Below, in pieces: positions 8,046 through 16,866 of a stretch of DNA of 38,058 nt (the stretch's first letter is position 1; each line of letters opens with the position of its first letter). The stretch spans positions 1 through 38,058 of the forward strand of contig JAKOSR010000057.1 of NCBI GenBank assembly GCA_029777225.1, read 5' to 3'. The notes beneath the pieces are model-generated. The model was not told where the DNA came from, did not search any database, and saw only the letters and a program-made list of their open reading frames with translations. This DNA is from Chloroflexota bacterium (lineage in GTDB: Bacteria; Chloroflexota; Anaerolineae; Anaerolineales; Anaerolineaceae). The translations under genes were made by a program, and so were the position numbers.

Positions 8046-10864
8046 TCGAGCAGCTCATCCAACCAGGTATCATCCACTTTTTCCAACTCACCCCAATTGC
8101 GCCCAACCCGGGCCTCGGTGGTCAGGGGTACGTCCAGCTTCATGGCGTTTTCCATGACGCTCTTGGCGACGTGGGTGGTTTGTTCCAGTTCCTCTTCAGG
8201 TACCTCAAAGATAAGTTCATCGTGCACTTGCAGCAACATTTTTGCCTTCAGGCCGGCGTGACGGAGCACGCCTGGCAGCTGAATCATGGCAATCTTGACA
8301 ATATCGGCTGCGGTGCCCTGGATGGGGGCGTTGATGGCCTCCCTTTCTTCACGCCGCCGCAAGACTGGGTTGGTACCTTTGACCAAATCGGGGAAGTAGC
8401 GCCGCCGACCGAGCAGGGTTTCCACGTAACCGAGCTGGGCTGCCTGTTGCTTCGTTTTTTCCAGCCAAACCTTGACGCCCGGGAACTCGCGGAAATAGGC
8501 CAGGATGAAGTTCTCCGCTTCGGCCAGGGTCAGGTCGGAGGCACGGGTGAGCCCGAAGGAGCCCATGCCGTAAATCAAGCCGAAATTAATGGCCTTGGCG
8601 TGCCGGCGCTGTTCCTTGGTTACCTGGTCGATGGGGGTCTTGGTGATGGCGGCCGCGGTGGCCGCGTGGATATCCTGCCCTTCGCGGAAGGCTTTGAGCA
8701 TGGCACCATCCTGGGACATGTGCGCCATGATGCGCAGTTCCACCTGCGAGTAATCAATCGCGAGTAGTTTGCAGCCCGGCGCGGCGATAAAACCGTTTCT
8801 AACCCTGCGACCTTGTTCTGTACGGGTCGGGATATTTTGTAGATTGGGGTTTTGGGAGGCAATCCGGCCGGTGACGGTGCCCGTCTGGTTGAAAGAGGTA
8901 TGAACCCGACCCGTGCGGGGGTTCACCTGCAGGGGCAGCGCGTCCACGTAGGTGGATTTGAGTTTGGACAATTCGCGGTAGGTCAGGATTTTTTCAATGA
9001 TGGGGTGCGTATCGCGCATGCTTTCCAGGACGGAGGCGGAGGTGGAATACTTACCACTGCTGGTCTTTTGGGAACGGTCAGGCGGTTCCAGGTTGAGTCG
9101 TTTGAAGAGCATATCTGAAAGCTGTTGGGTGGAATTCAGGTTAAACCGCTCGCCCACCTGTTGGTAGATGGAGTCCTCAAGGTCGGAAATATCCCTGGCA
9201 AGCTCCTCGCTAAAAACGTCAAAAAGCGGCAAATCCAGCAGGATGCCGGCCTCTTCCATTTCGGCCAGGACTGGGATAAGGCGCACTTCCAGGTCACGGT
9301 TCAAGCCGGTGGCTCTGACCTCCTCCAGCCTGGCGGTAAGGGGTTCAACCAGACGCAGGGTCATGGCGGCGTCCGCGGCCGCGTAGGGCGCTGCCTGCGC
9401 GATGGGCACCTGCGCCATACTAATTTGGTTCCGGCCGGTACCGATGAGCGCTTCGATGTGGGTCATCTCCACGCCCAGCCGGATCCAGGCCTGGGACTTT
9501 AGGCCGAGGTTGCGGGAGGTGGGGTTAATCAGCCACTCGGCAATCATCGTATCAAAGGTGATGGGTTCCAAGCTAAACCCCGCCTGGCGTAAAACCAACA
9601 GGTCAAACTTGGCATTATGAGCCACCTTGTCAATTTTGGGGTTGCTGAGCAGAGGGTCCAGCACTATGCGTACTTCTTCAAGTGGCAGTTGGTTGCCCTG
9701 CAGATGCCCGACCGGGATGTAAAAGCCCTGGTCCGGGTCACACGCGAGGGAAATACCCACCAGGTCCGCGCGCATCGGGTCCAGTTCAGAAGTCTCGGTG
9801 TCCAGGGCGATTTGCTTGGCGGCATCCAGCGTACGCACGCAATCCCGCAACGCGGTGGGTGTATCCACGATGATGGTTTGAACCAATCCATCCGCGATTT
9901 TCGGGGTGTTGGGGCTGGCGGCCGGTCCTTCGTCAATGAAAAGGGAGGCCTGCACTGGGGTGGCCATTTCAGGTTTGAGTTTTTTTTCCAGCGCTTTCAA
10001 ACGCTGGGTAATGGTGCGGAACTCCAGCTGCCTGAAGAGCTCGACCAAGGCACCCGGATTGAAGTTATCCGCCCTGGCCTTGTCGAGGTCCAGGCTGACG
10101 CCCAGGTCCGTCCGGATACGAGCCAGGTCCTGGCTGAGGTAGGCAGACTTGCGCCCTTCCTCAAGCGCTTTTTGGGCGCGGCCGGTTAATTGGTCCAGGT
10201 GGGCGTAAACATTATCGAGGGTGCCATATTCCTTGAGCAGGGCCACCGCGGTTTTTTCACCAATTCCCCTTACCCCCGGGATGTTATCGGAGGTATCTCC
10301 GAGGAGAGCCTTGTAATCCACCACTTGGTTTGGGAAGACGCCGAGCTTCTTTTCCACGTCCTCGGGAAAAAAGTCTTCGTTTTGGTTGGTGCGCGCGTTG
10401 GGAAGCGTCACCACGATACGGTTGGTGACCATCTGGAGCAGGTCCCGGTCTCCGGTGATGATTTTAACCCCCAGGCCTTCCTTGTCGGCCGCCCAGACGG
10501 CCAGGCTGCCAATCACATCGTCGGCTTCATAGTTTTCCATTTCTATCCGCGGGATACCGAGGAGGTCCACCATCTCGCGAATGCGTTCAATTTGCTGGCG
10601 CAGATCCTCAGGCATTTTAGCCCGGGTGGCTTTGTACTCCCCGTAAAGCTCATGCCGGAAAGTCCGGCCGGTATCGAAGGAAACCGCCATGTAATCCGGT
10701 TCCTCCTGTTCCAGGATTCTTATCAGCATGCTGGCAAAGCCATAAATGCCCGCGGTGGGTTCGCCCGTGCTGGTGGTCCAGCGCGTGTTTCCGCCGGCTG
10801 TCAACGCGAAATACGCGCGGTAAGCGATGGCATGACCGTCAAGCAGGTATAGGATTTTAGGCAT
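8033..10864 (-). CDS. polA: DNA polymerase I
   Basis: A 943-residue polymerase with all three activities. The 5'-3' exonuclease domain (1-290) has YEADDVIGSLA, ITGDRDLLQMV and the helix-hairpin-helix IPGVRGIGEKTA. The proofreading domain is intact: Exo I LDTET (about 352), Exo II HNAKFD, Exo III YAAAD. The polymerase domain has motif A LLAIDYSQVELR, the O-helix RRHAKAINFGLIYG (Phe at the ddNTP-discrimination site) and motif C QVHDELIF. The open frame extends further upstream, but MPKILYLLDGHAIAYR is the family start, with GAGGT 6 bases before it. It is transcribed with the small ORF 10 bases upstream and fills gaps and removes RNA primers during replication and repair. Confidence 0.98.
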   Translation of the reverse strand: MPKILYLLDGHAIAYRAYFALTAGGNTRWTTSTGEPTAGIYGFASMLIRILEQEEPDYMAVSFDTGRTFRHELYGEYKATRAKMPEDLRQQIERIREMVDLLGIPRIEMENYEADDVIGSLAVWAADKEGLGVKIITGDRDLLQMVTNRIVVTLPNARTNQNEDFFPEDVEKKLGVFPNQVVDYKALLGDTSDNIPGVRGIGEKTAVALLKEYGTLDNVYAHLDQLTGRAQKALEEGRKSAYLSQDLARIRTDLGVSLDLDKARADNFNPGALVELFRQLEFRTITQRLKALEKKLKPEMATPVQASLFIDEGPAASPNTPKIADGLVQTIIVDTPTALRDCVRTLDAAKQIALDTETSELDPMRADLVGISLACDPDQGFYIPVGHLQGNQLPLEEVRIVLDPLLSNPKIDKVAHNAKFDLLVLRQAGFSLEPITFDTMIAEWLINPTSRNLGLKSQAWIRLGVEMTHIEALIGTGRNQISMAQVPIAQAAPYAAADAAMTLRLVEPLTARLEEVRATGLNRDLEVRLIPVLAEMEEAGILLDLPLFDVFSEELARDISDLEDSIYQQVGERFNLNSTQQLSDMLFKRLNLEPPDRSQKTSSGKYSTSASVLESMRDTHPIIEKILTYRELSKLKSTYVDALPLQVNPRTGRVHTSFNQTGTVTGRIASQNPNLQNIPTRTEQGRRVRNGFIAAPGCKLLAIDYSQVELRIMAHMSQDGAMLKAFREGQDIHAATAAAITKTPIDQVTKEQRRHAKAINFGLIYGMGSFGLTRASDLTLAEAENFILAYFREFPGVKVWLEKTKQQAAQLGYVETLLGRRRYFPDLVKGTNPVLRRREEREAINAPIQGTAADIVKIAMIQLPGVLRHAGLKAKMLLQVHDELIFEVPEEELEQTTHVAKSVMENAMKLDVPLTTEARVGRNWGELEKVDDTWLDELLDQAS

Positions 10865-10874
10865 GAGTACCTCG

Positions 10875-11408
10875 TTAGAAGATTTGATACCAATAAGGCC
10901 AATATTGCGCCTGTGTGGCAGATTGGGCTGAGCTTGGAGTGGTTTGCGCGACGCTTGCTCGGACTGGCTGGGTGTGGTTTTCAGCATCCTGGGCGGCCTT
11001 TGAGCTAGCGGCTGCCTGGAGGAATTCAGCCAGCACCGCTTCCTCATGGCTGCTGAGACCGCCGTTTTTTGGGGCGCTCAGCGCTGTGAGCTCTGCGAGG
11101 GTTTTGGCAGCCTGGCTTCGCATGGAGGAAAGGCGCACACGGTCGGGAAAAAGCAGGCAGACCTGCCTTTTATCCGGCAAAAAGTCGTTGTAGACCAGGC
11201 AGGGCTGTTCGTTCACCTTGCGCGCGTTGATCTTTTGGGGTGTCGGAGAGGGCGGAAAGCCCTGAAGGGAAGCTGGCAGCAACGCGCCACTGGAAGCCAC
11301 CAGGGTGTACCCCTCAAACACCAACACACCGAGTACCCCTTCCGGGAGGCGGGATCGGTATTCATTTAGCACGCTTTGATAGTTAATCTGCTGTTCGGGA
11401 GTTGCCAT
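10875..11408 (-). CDS. Hypothetical protein co-transcribed with polA
   Basis: A 177-residue soluble protein I do not recognise. The N-terminal half reads like a small alpha/beta domain (RLPEGVLGVLVFEGYTLVASSG, QPCLVYNDFLPDKRQVCLLFP), followed by helices and a low-complexity Ala/Gln/Ser-rich tail ending in an aromatic YWPYWYQIF. A longer frame starts at 11459, but the ATG at 11408 has GAAAGG just upstream and lies properly behind the promoter at 11431-11459. Its stop is 10 bases before the polA start, so it is the first gene of a polA operon. No function can be assigned. Confidence 0.75.
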   Translation of the reverse strand: MATPEQQINYQSVLNEYRSRLPEGVLGVLVFEGYTLVASSGALLPASLQGFPPSPTPQKINARKVNEQPCLVYNDFLPDKRQVCLLFPDRVRLSSMRSQAAKTLAELTALSAPKNGGLSSHEEAVLAEFLQAAASSKAAQDAENHTQPVRASVAQTTPSSAQSATQAQYWPYWYQIF

Positions 11409-11430
11409 GAACCGCCTTTCACCTTGCATA

Positions 11431-11459
11431 AGTGTAGCATCCGCCGCCTCTCTAGGCAA
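11431..11459 (-). promoter_or_regulatory. Promoter of the small ORF-polA operon
   Basis: Minus strand TTGCCT (11454-11459), 17-base spacer, TACACT (11431-11436) preceded by TGC, i.e. an extended -10. It lies 22 bases before the start codon, leaving room for the GAAAGG ribosome binding site. Confidence 0.65.
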
Positions 11460-11468
11460 GTTACATAT

Positions 11469-11499
11469 GGGGCGGGAGGGCGTTCCGCCCCCGGTTTTT
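11469..11499 (+). other. GC-rich hairpin followed by a T tract, between divergent genes
   Basis: GGGGCGG (11469-11475) pairs with CCGCCCC (11485-11491), then CGG and TTTTT. It looks like a rightward terminator, yet no rightward gene lies upstream. It may block antisense transcription out of the polA operon or be part of a tldD leader. Confidence 0.4.
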
Positions 11500-11565
11500 A
11501 CAGAGTTTGGTCATTCGCCATGCAGCAGTGATATCATGGCAGTAGATAGAAACAGGAGGTTGTAA

Positions 11566-12963
11566 ATGCTTCAGGATTATCTTCAAGCGTATGTCAACAA
11601 ATATGGTTTTTCTGGATATACCGAACTTCGCGCGCAACAGAACCGCAATCGCGGCGTGATGATGCTTAATGGCAGCCTGACTGCCAATACCAGCGGTACC
11701 AGCCGGGGTTTATCGGCGAGGGTGGTGAAGGGAGGCGCCTATGGCTTTGCCTCAGGCACTGGTTATGGGGACAACCTGGAGGCAATCGCGAGGGTGGTCC
11801 AAACCGCCACCAGCAACGCGACTTTCCTGGATAGCCGTGTTCAGCGCGGCAAGCCCGACTTCCCTGCCAACGCGCCTTTCGTCCGCAAGGATGGGCTGGA
11901 GCATGACCTGCCAGTGGAGCAGAGCTACCTGCTTGGTATCGTCGATGAGCTCGACAGCTACATCGCCGAACGTTTTCCGCGGCTGCTCAGCCGGCGCGTC
12001 TTCGCCCGCGTGCTCGATATGGAGAAGCTGCTCTATACCAGCGATGGCGTGGTCTCGCACTCCTATGTGCCGCGATCGAACATTTACGTCGTCCTGACCA
12101 CCCAGGACAAGGATGGCCAGCCCGTGGAGCATTTTAAAGTGATGGGCGGATATGGTAACTTCCTGAACAAGTTTCCAAACGCTCAAGACCTGTTTGGTCA
12201 GCTCGAAAAACAATACGAGCAGCTTATCCTGAAGGCTGAGGGTGTGTATGCCAAACCCGGCATCCAAACCGTCATCCTGGACTCGGACCTGGCGGGGATT
12301 TTGGCGCATGAAGCCGTGGGGCATACCGTGGAAGCCGATTTTGTGGAAACTGGTTCGGTGGGGGGGCCGATGTTTGGCAAACAGGTTGCCAGCGAAAAGG
12401 TCAGCCTGGTGGATATTGCCCACACGGCTTTTGGCAAGCTCGCGCCTGTGCCGGTGTTTGTGGATGACGAAGGCACACTGGCACAGGACCAGATGCTAAT
12501 CGAGAATGGCATCCTCACCGGTTACATGCACAATAAAGAATCAGCCCTGAAGTTTGGTCATACCCCCAACGGAAACGCGCGCGCTTATGAGTTCTCTGAC
12601 GAGCCGCTAATCCGTATGCGCAACACCTGCATCCTGCCCGGCACCGACAAGCTGGAAGATATGATCGAGTCCGTTGAGGATGGCTATTTCTTCACCGACA
12701 TGAACAACGGTCAGGCGGACTCCACCGGCGAGTTTATGTTCGGCGTTCCGATGGGTTTTGAGATCAAGCATGGCAAACTTGGACGGGCAGTCAAAGACAC
12801 GACCGTCTCTGGTGTGGCCTTCGAGGTGCTGAAAACCGCGGACATGGTAAGCGACACCGTCACTTGGACCAACTCGGGTATGTGCGGCAAAAAGCAGATG
12901 ATCCCGGTGGGCATGGGTGGGCCGGCAATTAAAGTTCAGATCAATGTGGGAGGTCGGGCATGA
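11566..12963 (+). CDS. tldD: TldD-family metalloprotease subunit
   Basis: A 465-residue subunit of the TldD/PmbA (TldE) protease, the heterodimer that in other bacteria degrades unfolded peptides and matures microcins or CcdA antitoxin. The metal and catalytic motif HEAVGH is at 248-253 (HExxxH), followed by TVEADFV. The glycine-rich C-terminal region (MNNGQADSTGEFMFGVPMGFEIKHGKLGRAV) is typical. The start is fixed by AGGAGG 6 bases before ATG. It overlaps the partner gene by 4 bases (ATGA), as expected for subunits made in equal amounts. No peptide substrate gene is evident nearby. Confidence 0.92.
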   Translation: MLQDYLQAYVNKYGFSGYTELRAQQNRNRGVMMLNGSLTANTSGTSRGLSARVVKGGAYGFASGTGYGDNLEAIARVVQTATSNATFLDSRVQRGKPDFPANAPFVRKDGLEHDLPVEQSYLLGIVDELDSYIAERFPRLLSRRVFARVLDMEKLLYTSDGVVSHSYVPRSNIYVVLTTQDKDGQPVEHFKVMGGYGNFLNKFPNAQDLFGQLEKQYEQLILKAEGVYAKPGIQTVILDSDLAGILAHEAVGHTVEADFVETGSVGGPMFGKQVASEKVSLVDIAHTAFGKLAPVPVFVDDEGTLAQDQMLIENGILTGYMHNKESALKFGHTPNGNARAYEFSDEPLIRMRNTCILPGTDKLEDMIESVEDGYFFTDMNNGQADSTGEFMFGVPMGFEIKHGKLGRAVKDTTVSGVAFEVLKTADMVSDTVTWTNSGMCGKKQMIPVGMGGPAIKVQINVGGRA

Positions 12964-14282
12964 AACAGGCGTTCGAAGTGAAAGACAAAGCATTGCTTGA
13001 GGCAGCCGAGTTGATCCTGGCTGAGGTCAAGGCAATCGGGGCGGATGAGGGCGAAACCTGGGTGAGCCGTAACGCGCTGACGGAACTTTATTATGAGCTC
13101 GGCAAGGTCAGCATGGTGCGCACGGTATTCTCGGACAAGGTCAGTCTCAAGCTCTTGAAGGATAAACGCAAAGGCAGCACCACCCTCAACAGCTTTAATC
13201 CCGGGGACATTCGCCTGGCAGTGCGGGAAGCCTGGCAGGCGGCGCAGTCGGCTGCCCCTGATGAAGCAGAAGGGATTGCCGAGCTCCAGGAGAATCTCAG
13301 CTTCTGTGCCGGTGAAGAGCAGCCTAACCTGGATGCCATGTACGGGCAGTTGGATCAACTCCTCAAGGATGTCCGGCAGGACTTTCCAAAGATTAGCTTT
13401 GATTCAATCGGCATTGAGCACAACTTTGGCGAAAAACTGTATGCCAACACCAATGGCGTCAGGCTGTCTGATCGGCGGGGTGTTTACCAGCTGAGCAACA
13501 TGTTTATGGCAAAGGAGGAGGGGAAAACCTCTTCGTTCAACTACTTTGCCACTGTCTACGAGAACCCTTCCGATAGGGTTTGCAAGGAAAGCCGGGTGAG
13601 ACGCTTGTTGGATGAAAGCCAGCGCCAGATTGTGACAGAACAATTTGAGGGCAGTTTTGAGGGGGACGTGGTGGTCACTCCGGGTTGCCTGGAAAACATC
13701 CTTGCTTTTGTGGCGGAAAATTACCTGGAAGATGGCGCGCTCATCTCCGGAACCAGCCCCTGGAAAGATAAAATCGGGGCGCAGGTAGCCAGCCCTCTGA
13801 TTAACTTTGAACTCATTGCCGAAGATCCAAATCTGCCTGGCGCAAGCCAATTGAGCGGAGATGGCTATGTGGCTGAAAACATGCCCCTGATCGAACAGGG
13901 TGTGCTTAAGAACTTCATCCTGAGCCGTTACGGTGCTGCCAGGACGGGTTTACCGCGTTCCCAAAATAGCGGCGGCAGCTTTGTGCTTGGCAATGGCGCT
14001 ACCCCCCTGGAGGAACTTATCTCTGGAGTGAAGAAGGGCATCCTGATGGGCAGATTCTCAGGCGGAAGCCCCAGCCCTGCCGGCGACCTAAGCGGCGTGG
14101 CTAAGAACAGCTTCCTGATCGAGAATGGCCAGGTCACCAAACCCCTGAGCGAGGTGATGATCTCTGGCAACCTGGCTAATATGCTGCGCGATACCGTGGC
14201 GGTCAGCCAGGAACGCGAAAACTCAGGCTATTGGCTGTTACCCTGGATCCGCGTGAGCGGCATCACTATCTCCGGAAAATAA
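12960..14282 (+). CDS. pmbA: PmbA/TldE-type protease partner subunit
   Basis: A 440-residue TldD/PmbA-family protein lacking an HExxxH motif, as usual for the non-catalytic TldE subunit. It has the conserved C-terminal NSGGSFVLGNGATPLEELI and GRFSGGSPSPAGDLSGVAKNSFLI-like segments and the ending SGNLANMLRDTVAVS. It starts inside the end of tldD (ATGA), consistent with translational coupling, and is followed 23 bases later by a strong terminator, so the pair forms its own unit. It should assemble with TldD and help form the closed proteolytic chamber. Confidence 0.9.
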   Translation: MKQAFEVKDKALLEAAELILAEVKAIGADEGETWVSRNALTELYYELGKVSMVRTVFSDKVSLKLLKDKRKGSTTLNSFNPGDIRLAVREAWQAAQSAAPDEAEGIAELQENLSFCAGEEQPNLDAMYGQLDQLLKDVRQDFPKISFDSIGIEHNFGEKLYANTNGVRLSDRRGVYQLSNMFMAKEEGKTSSFNYFATVYENPSDRVCKESRVRRLLDESQRQIVTEQFEGSFEGDVVVTPGCLENILAFVAENYLEDGALISGTSPWKDKIGAQVASPLINFELIAEDPNLPGASQLSGDGYVAENMPLIEQGVLKNFILSRYGAARTGLPRSQNSGGSFVLGNGATPLEELISGVKKGILMGRFSGGSPSPAGDLSGVAKNSFLIENGQVTKPLSEVMISGNLANMLRDTVAVSQERENSGYWLLPWIRVSGITISGK

Positions 14283-14305
14283 CACTGAGCAAGATAAAGC
14301 CGATC

Positions 14306-14343
14306 CAACAACGCGGGAGGATTAAAATCCCGCGTTGTTGTTT
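14306..14343 (+). terminator. Strong terminator of the tldD-pmbA unit
   Basis: Thirteen-base perfect arms CAACAACGCGGGA (14306-14318) and TCCCGCGTTGTTG (14328-14340), 9-base loop, then TTT. The terminal T run is short, but the stem is very stable. Confidence 0.75.
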
Positions 14344-14374
14344 CATAAACCACGAATCGTCGTGCCAATCCGTC

Positions 14375-14380
14375 TATAAT
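14375..14380 (+). promoter_or_regulatory. Candidate -10 of the SagB-like dehydrogenase gene
   Basis: A consensus TATAAT lies 33 bases before the start codon. The -35 region is not recognisable. Confidence 0.45.
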
Positions 14381-14413
14381 TCATCCATTGCCGCTACGAG
14401 AAAAGGACAAATC

Positions 14414-15241
14414 ATGCTCGACCCAGAAATCCAGAAAAAATTGATTGACAAGGGGCGGAACTTTATGAAAAGCTTCTCCACCAGCCTTTATGATGACTTT
14501 GAATCCGACCAGGACCTCAAGCTGCCGCAACCTCCCCTGGTGAAAACCCCCATGACTGAAACCGCCATGATGCTGCCCAGGAATTTTGACGACCTCGACC
14601 TGAAGCAGGACTTCATCACCTTGCTGACCGAGCGCAAGAGCTCGCGGGTCTATACGCAGCAACCTGTCAGCCTGCTACAGCTTTCTTTCATGCTCTGGGC
14701 TACCCAGGGCATAAAATCCATGCGCGGTAAAGCATACGCCACCCTGCGCACGGTACCCTCAGGCGGCGCGCGCCATCCGTTTGAAACCTACCTGCTCGTG
14801 CAGCATGTGGAAGGCTTGCAGCCAGGGGCGTATCATTACCTGCCCATGGGTCACCAGCTTGAGTTCCTGTATCCAGTCGAAGAGCTGCCCGCAGCCATTT
14901 CACTCTCGCTTGAAGGGCAAAGCTGGGCCGCCAAAGCCAGCGTCATCTTTTATTGGAGTTTCGTCGCCTACCGTTGCGAATGGCGCTACGGCATTTGGGC
15001 CCACCGGGCAGCCCTGATTGACGCCGGTCATGTTGGCCAGAATCTGTACCTGGCCTGTGCCGCACTCGGGTTGGGCACCTGCGCTATTGCCGCCTTTGAT
15101 ATGGCAATTTGCGACTCCCTGTTTGGCCTGGATAGCGAGGAGGAGTTCACCGTTTACTGCGCGCCGGTCGGCACCATTTCGGACGCCAACGCGGGTAATG
15201 AAAAAGCGTTTTACCAGTTCGTAGAAGACGAAGGTTTATAA
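14414..15241 (+). CDS. SagB-type flavin-dependent dehydrogenase (nitroreductase fold)
   Basis: A 275-residue FMN enzyme of the nitroreductase superfamily, SagB/ThcOx branch. Visible family features are the R-K-SSRVY loop (ERKSSRVYTQQPVSLLQLSFMLWATQG), the FMN-contact TVPSGGARHPFETYLLV, and C-terminal DAGHVGQNLYLACAALGLGTCAI. SagB proteins oxidise azolines in thiazole/oxazole-modified peptides, but many stand-alone relatives have other, unknown roles; no YcaO or precursor-peptide gene is in this window. A frame opens earlier at 14231, inside pmbA, but AAAGGA before 14414 and the terminator between support the later start. Confidence 0.85.
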   Translation: MLDPEIQKKLIDKGRNFMKSFSTSLYDDFESDQDLKLPQPPLVKTPMTETAMMLPRNFDDLDLKQDFITLLTERKSSRVYTQQPVSLLQLSFMLWATQGIKSMRGKAYATLRTVPSGGARHPFETYLLVQHVEGLQPGAYHYLPMGHQLEFLYPVEELPAAISLSLEGQSWAAKASVIFYWSFVAYRCEWRYGIWAHRAALIDAGHVGQNLYLACAALGLGTCAIAAFDMAICDSLFGLDSEEEFTVYCAPVGTISDANAGNEKAFYQFVEDEGL

Positions 15242-15303
15242 ATTTGAACCCTTGAACGCGCCTGCTGCAAATGGATGGGCGCGGGATGGTGTGAGGAGAC
15301 CCC

Positions 15304-16233
15304 ATGTGGATTTTGTTCGCTTTTCTTTCGGCCTTGTTCGCGGGGATAACCGCAATCCTGGCCAAGTTTGGCATCAGGAAGACTGATTCTTACGTCGCGA
15401 CGGCGATTAGGACTGTGTTTGTATTGCTCTTCGCGTGGCTGATGGTCTTTGTGGTTGGCTCGCAAGGGCAGATTAACCAAATCAGCTCCCGGAGTCTCCT
15501 TTTCCTGGTGCTCTCCGGGTTGAGCACTGGGGCTTCGTGGTTATTTTATTTTAAGGCGCTGCAAATTGGGGACATCAACAAGGTCACCCCAATCGACAAA
15601 TCCAGCCTGGTGTTGACCATGCTGCTGGCCATCATTTTCCTGGGCGAGAGCGTCACCTGGCTGAAAGTGTTCTGCATGGTGTTGATAGGCATTGGCACGT
15701 GGCTGATGATTCAAAAGAAAGCACCCAAGGTCACCCAGCCGGCTGAGGCAAGCTTGCTGGAACCAAGCCAGGCGGAATTGACTTCAACCGGCGAGCTGTT
15801 GCCTGAGGTGCGTGGCAAGCCGTGGATGCTTTACGCGGTTGGTTCGGCGGTGTTCGCGGCCCTTACCTCCATCCTCGGTAAAGTGGGCATCCAGGGGGTT
15901 GAATCCAACCTTGGGACGGCCATCCGGACCATTGTCGTGCTGGTCATGGCCTGGGTAATCGTATTCATCACCCGAAAGCAAAACACCATCAAGTCCATCG
16001 ACAAGCGCAGTTGGATTTTTCTCATCCTTTCAGCGGTGGCGACCGGATCTTCGTGGTTGTGCTATTACAAGGCTCTGCAGGATGGGCCGGCCAGCGTCGT
16101 CGCGCCGATTGACAAGCTCAGCATCGTGGTGACCGTGGGGCTTTCTTATCTCTTCTTCAAGGAGAAGCTCTCGCGCCAGGCCTTGGTTGGACTGGCCTTG
16201 ATTGTGGCCGGGACGCTCTTGTTATTGGTCTGA
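15304..16233 (+). CDS. EamA-family transporter with two near-identical halves
   Basis: A 309-residue inner-membrane protein with about ten helices: two EamA (DMT superfamily) repeats. The halves align closely: first FAGITAILAKFGI ... VATAIRTVFVLLFAW ... STGASWLFYFKALQIGD ... VTPIDKSSLV; second FAALTSILGKVGI ... LGTAIRTIVVLVMAW ... ATGSSWLCYYKALQDGP ... VAPIDKLSIV. They are joined by a hydrophilic segment at about 139-178. This looks like a fusion of two single-repeat (about 140-residue) EamA proteins. Probable metabolite exporter, substrate unknown. GAGGAG lies 5 bases before the ATG. Confidence 0.88.
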   Translation: MWILFAFLSALFAGITAILAKFGIRKTDSYVATAIRTVFVLLFAWLMVFVVGSQGQINQISSRSLLFLVLSGLSTGASWLFYFKALQIGDINKVTPIDKSSLVLTMLLAIIFLGESVTWLKVFCMVLIGIGTWLMIQKKAPKVTQPAEASLLEPSQAELTSTGELLPEVRGKPWMLYAVGSAVFAALTSILGKVGIQGVESNLGTAIRTIVVLVMAWVIVFITRKQNTIKSIDKRSWIFLILSAVATGSSWLCYYKALQDGPASVVAPIDKLSIVVTVGLSYLFFKEKLSRQALVGLALIVAGTLLLLV

Positions 16234-16296
16234 AGCGGGTTACGATTCACGGTAAAATGCTGAAGATAAGAACAACGCGCGCTTGGAAGGAATCGC

Positions 16297-16785
16297 ATGG
16301 AAAGAAGAGACAAGACCAATTATTACCTCGATTTGGCAGAAGTGGTCTCGCAGCGGGGCACGTGCCTGCGTAAGAAATACGGTTCGGTCATCGTTAAAAA
16401 TGACGAAGTTGTTTCAACCGGGTATGTGGGGGCTCCGCGGGGCCGGCAGAACTGCACTGACCTTGGGTTCTGCATACGCGAACAGCTTAAAATACCGCGC
16501 GGGGAACGCTATGAGCTGTGCCGCAGTGTTCACTCGGAAGCCAATGCCATCATCAGCGCCTCCCGTGAGCGCATGCTTGGGGCGTCACTTTATCTCTCAG
16601 GGATTGATTTAAAAACCAACGATTACGTGAAAGACGCCAATTGCTGTTCCATGTGCAAGCGTATGATTATCAATGCCGGGATTGAATGGGTGTACATCAG
16701 GGATGACAAGGAGCATTACAGGGTGATTAACGTGCAGGATTGGGTTGTGAATGATGAATCCCTGCAAGGCAACTTTGGTTACTAG
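16297..16785 (+). CDS. dCMP deaminase-like zinc cytidine deaminase family protein
   Basis: A 162-residue member of the cytidine/deoxycytidylate deaminase superfamily. The zinc and catalytic residues are visible as VHSEANAI (His ligand and proton-shuttling Glu) and CCSMC (two Cys ligands; the usual Pro before the first Cys is Cys here). The N-terminal Cys-rich GRQNCTDLGFCIRE fits bacterial dCMP deaminases of the ComEB type. It would convert dCMP to dUMP for thymidylate synthesis. The ribosome binding site GGAAGG lies 6 bases before ATG. It is an independent small gene between the transporter and pirin genes. Confidence 0.88.
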   Translation: MERRDKTNYYLDLAEVVSQRGTCLRKKYGSVIVKNDEVVSTGYVGAPRGRQNCTDLGFCIREQLKIPRGERYELCRSVHSEANAIISASRERMLGASLYLSGIDLKTNDYVKDANCCSMCKRMIINAGIEWVYIRDDKEHYRVINVQDWVVNDESLQGNFGY

Positions 16786-16866
16786 CTGCGACACTTTTAC
16801 AAGAAGAAGCAATTCCCCGTGTGATTCGGTATCATTGACGGCAATAATCGATTAAGGAGAATGTTG

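Noticed and set aside
9617..10852. Two rightward open frames of about 190-220 residues opposite polA
   Set aside because: They are mirror frames of a GC-rich real gene; their sequence shows no domain and polA motifs are complete on the other strand.
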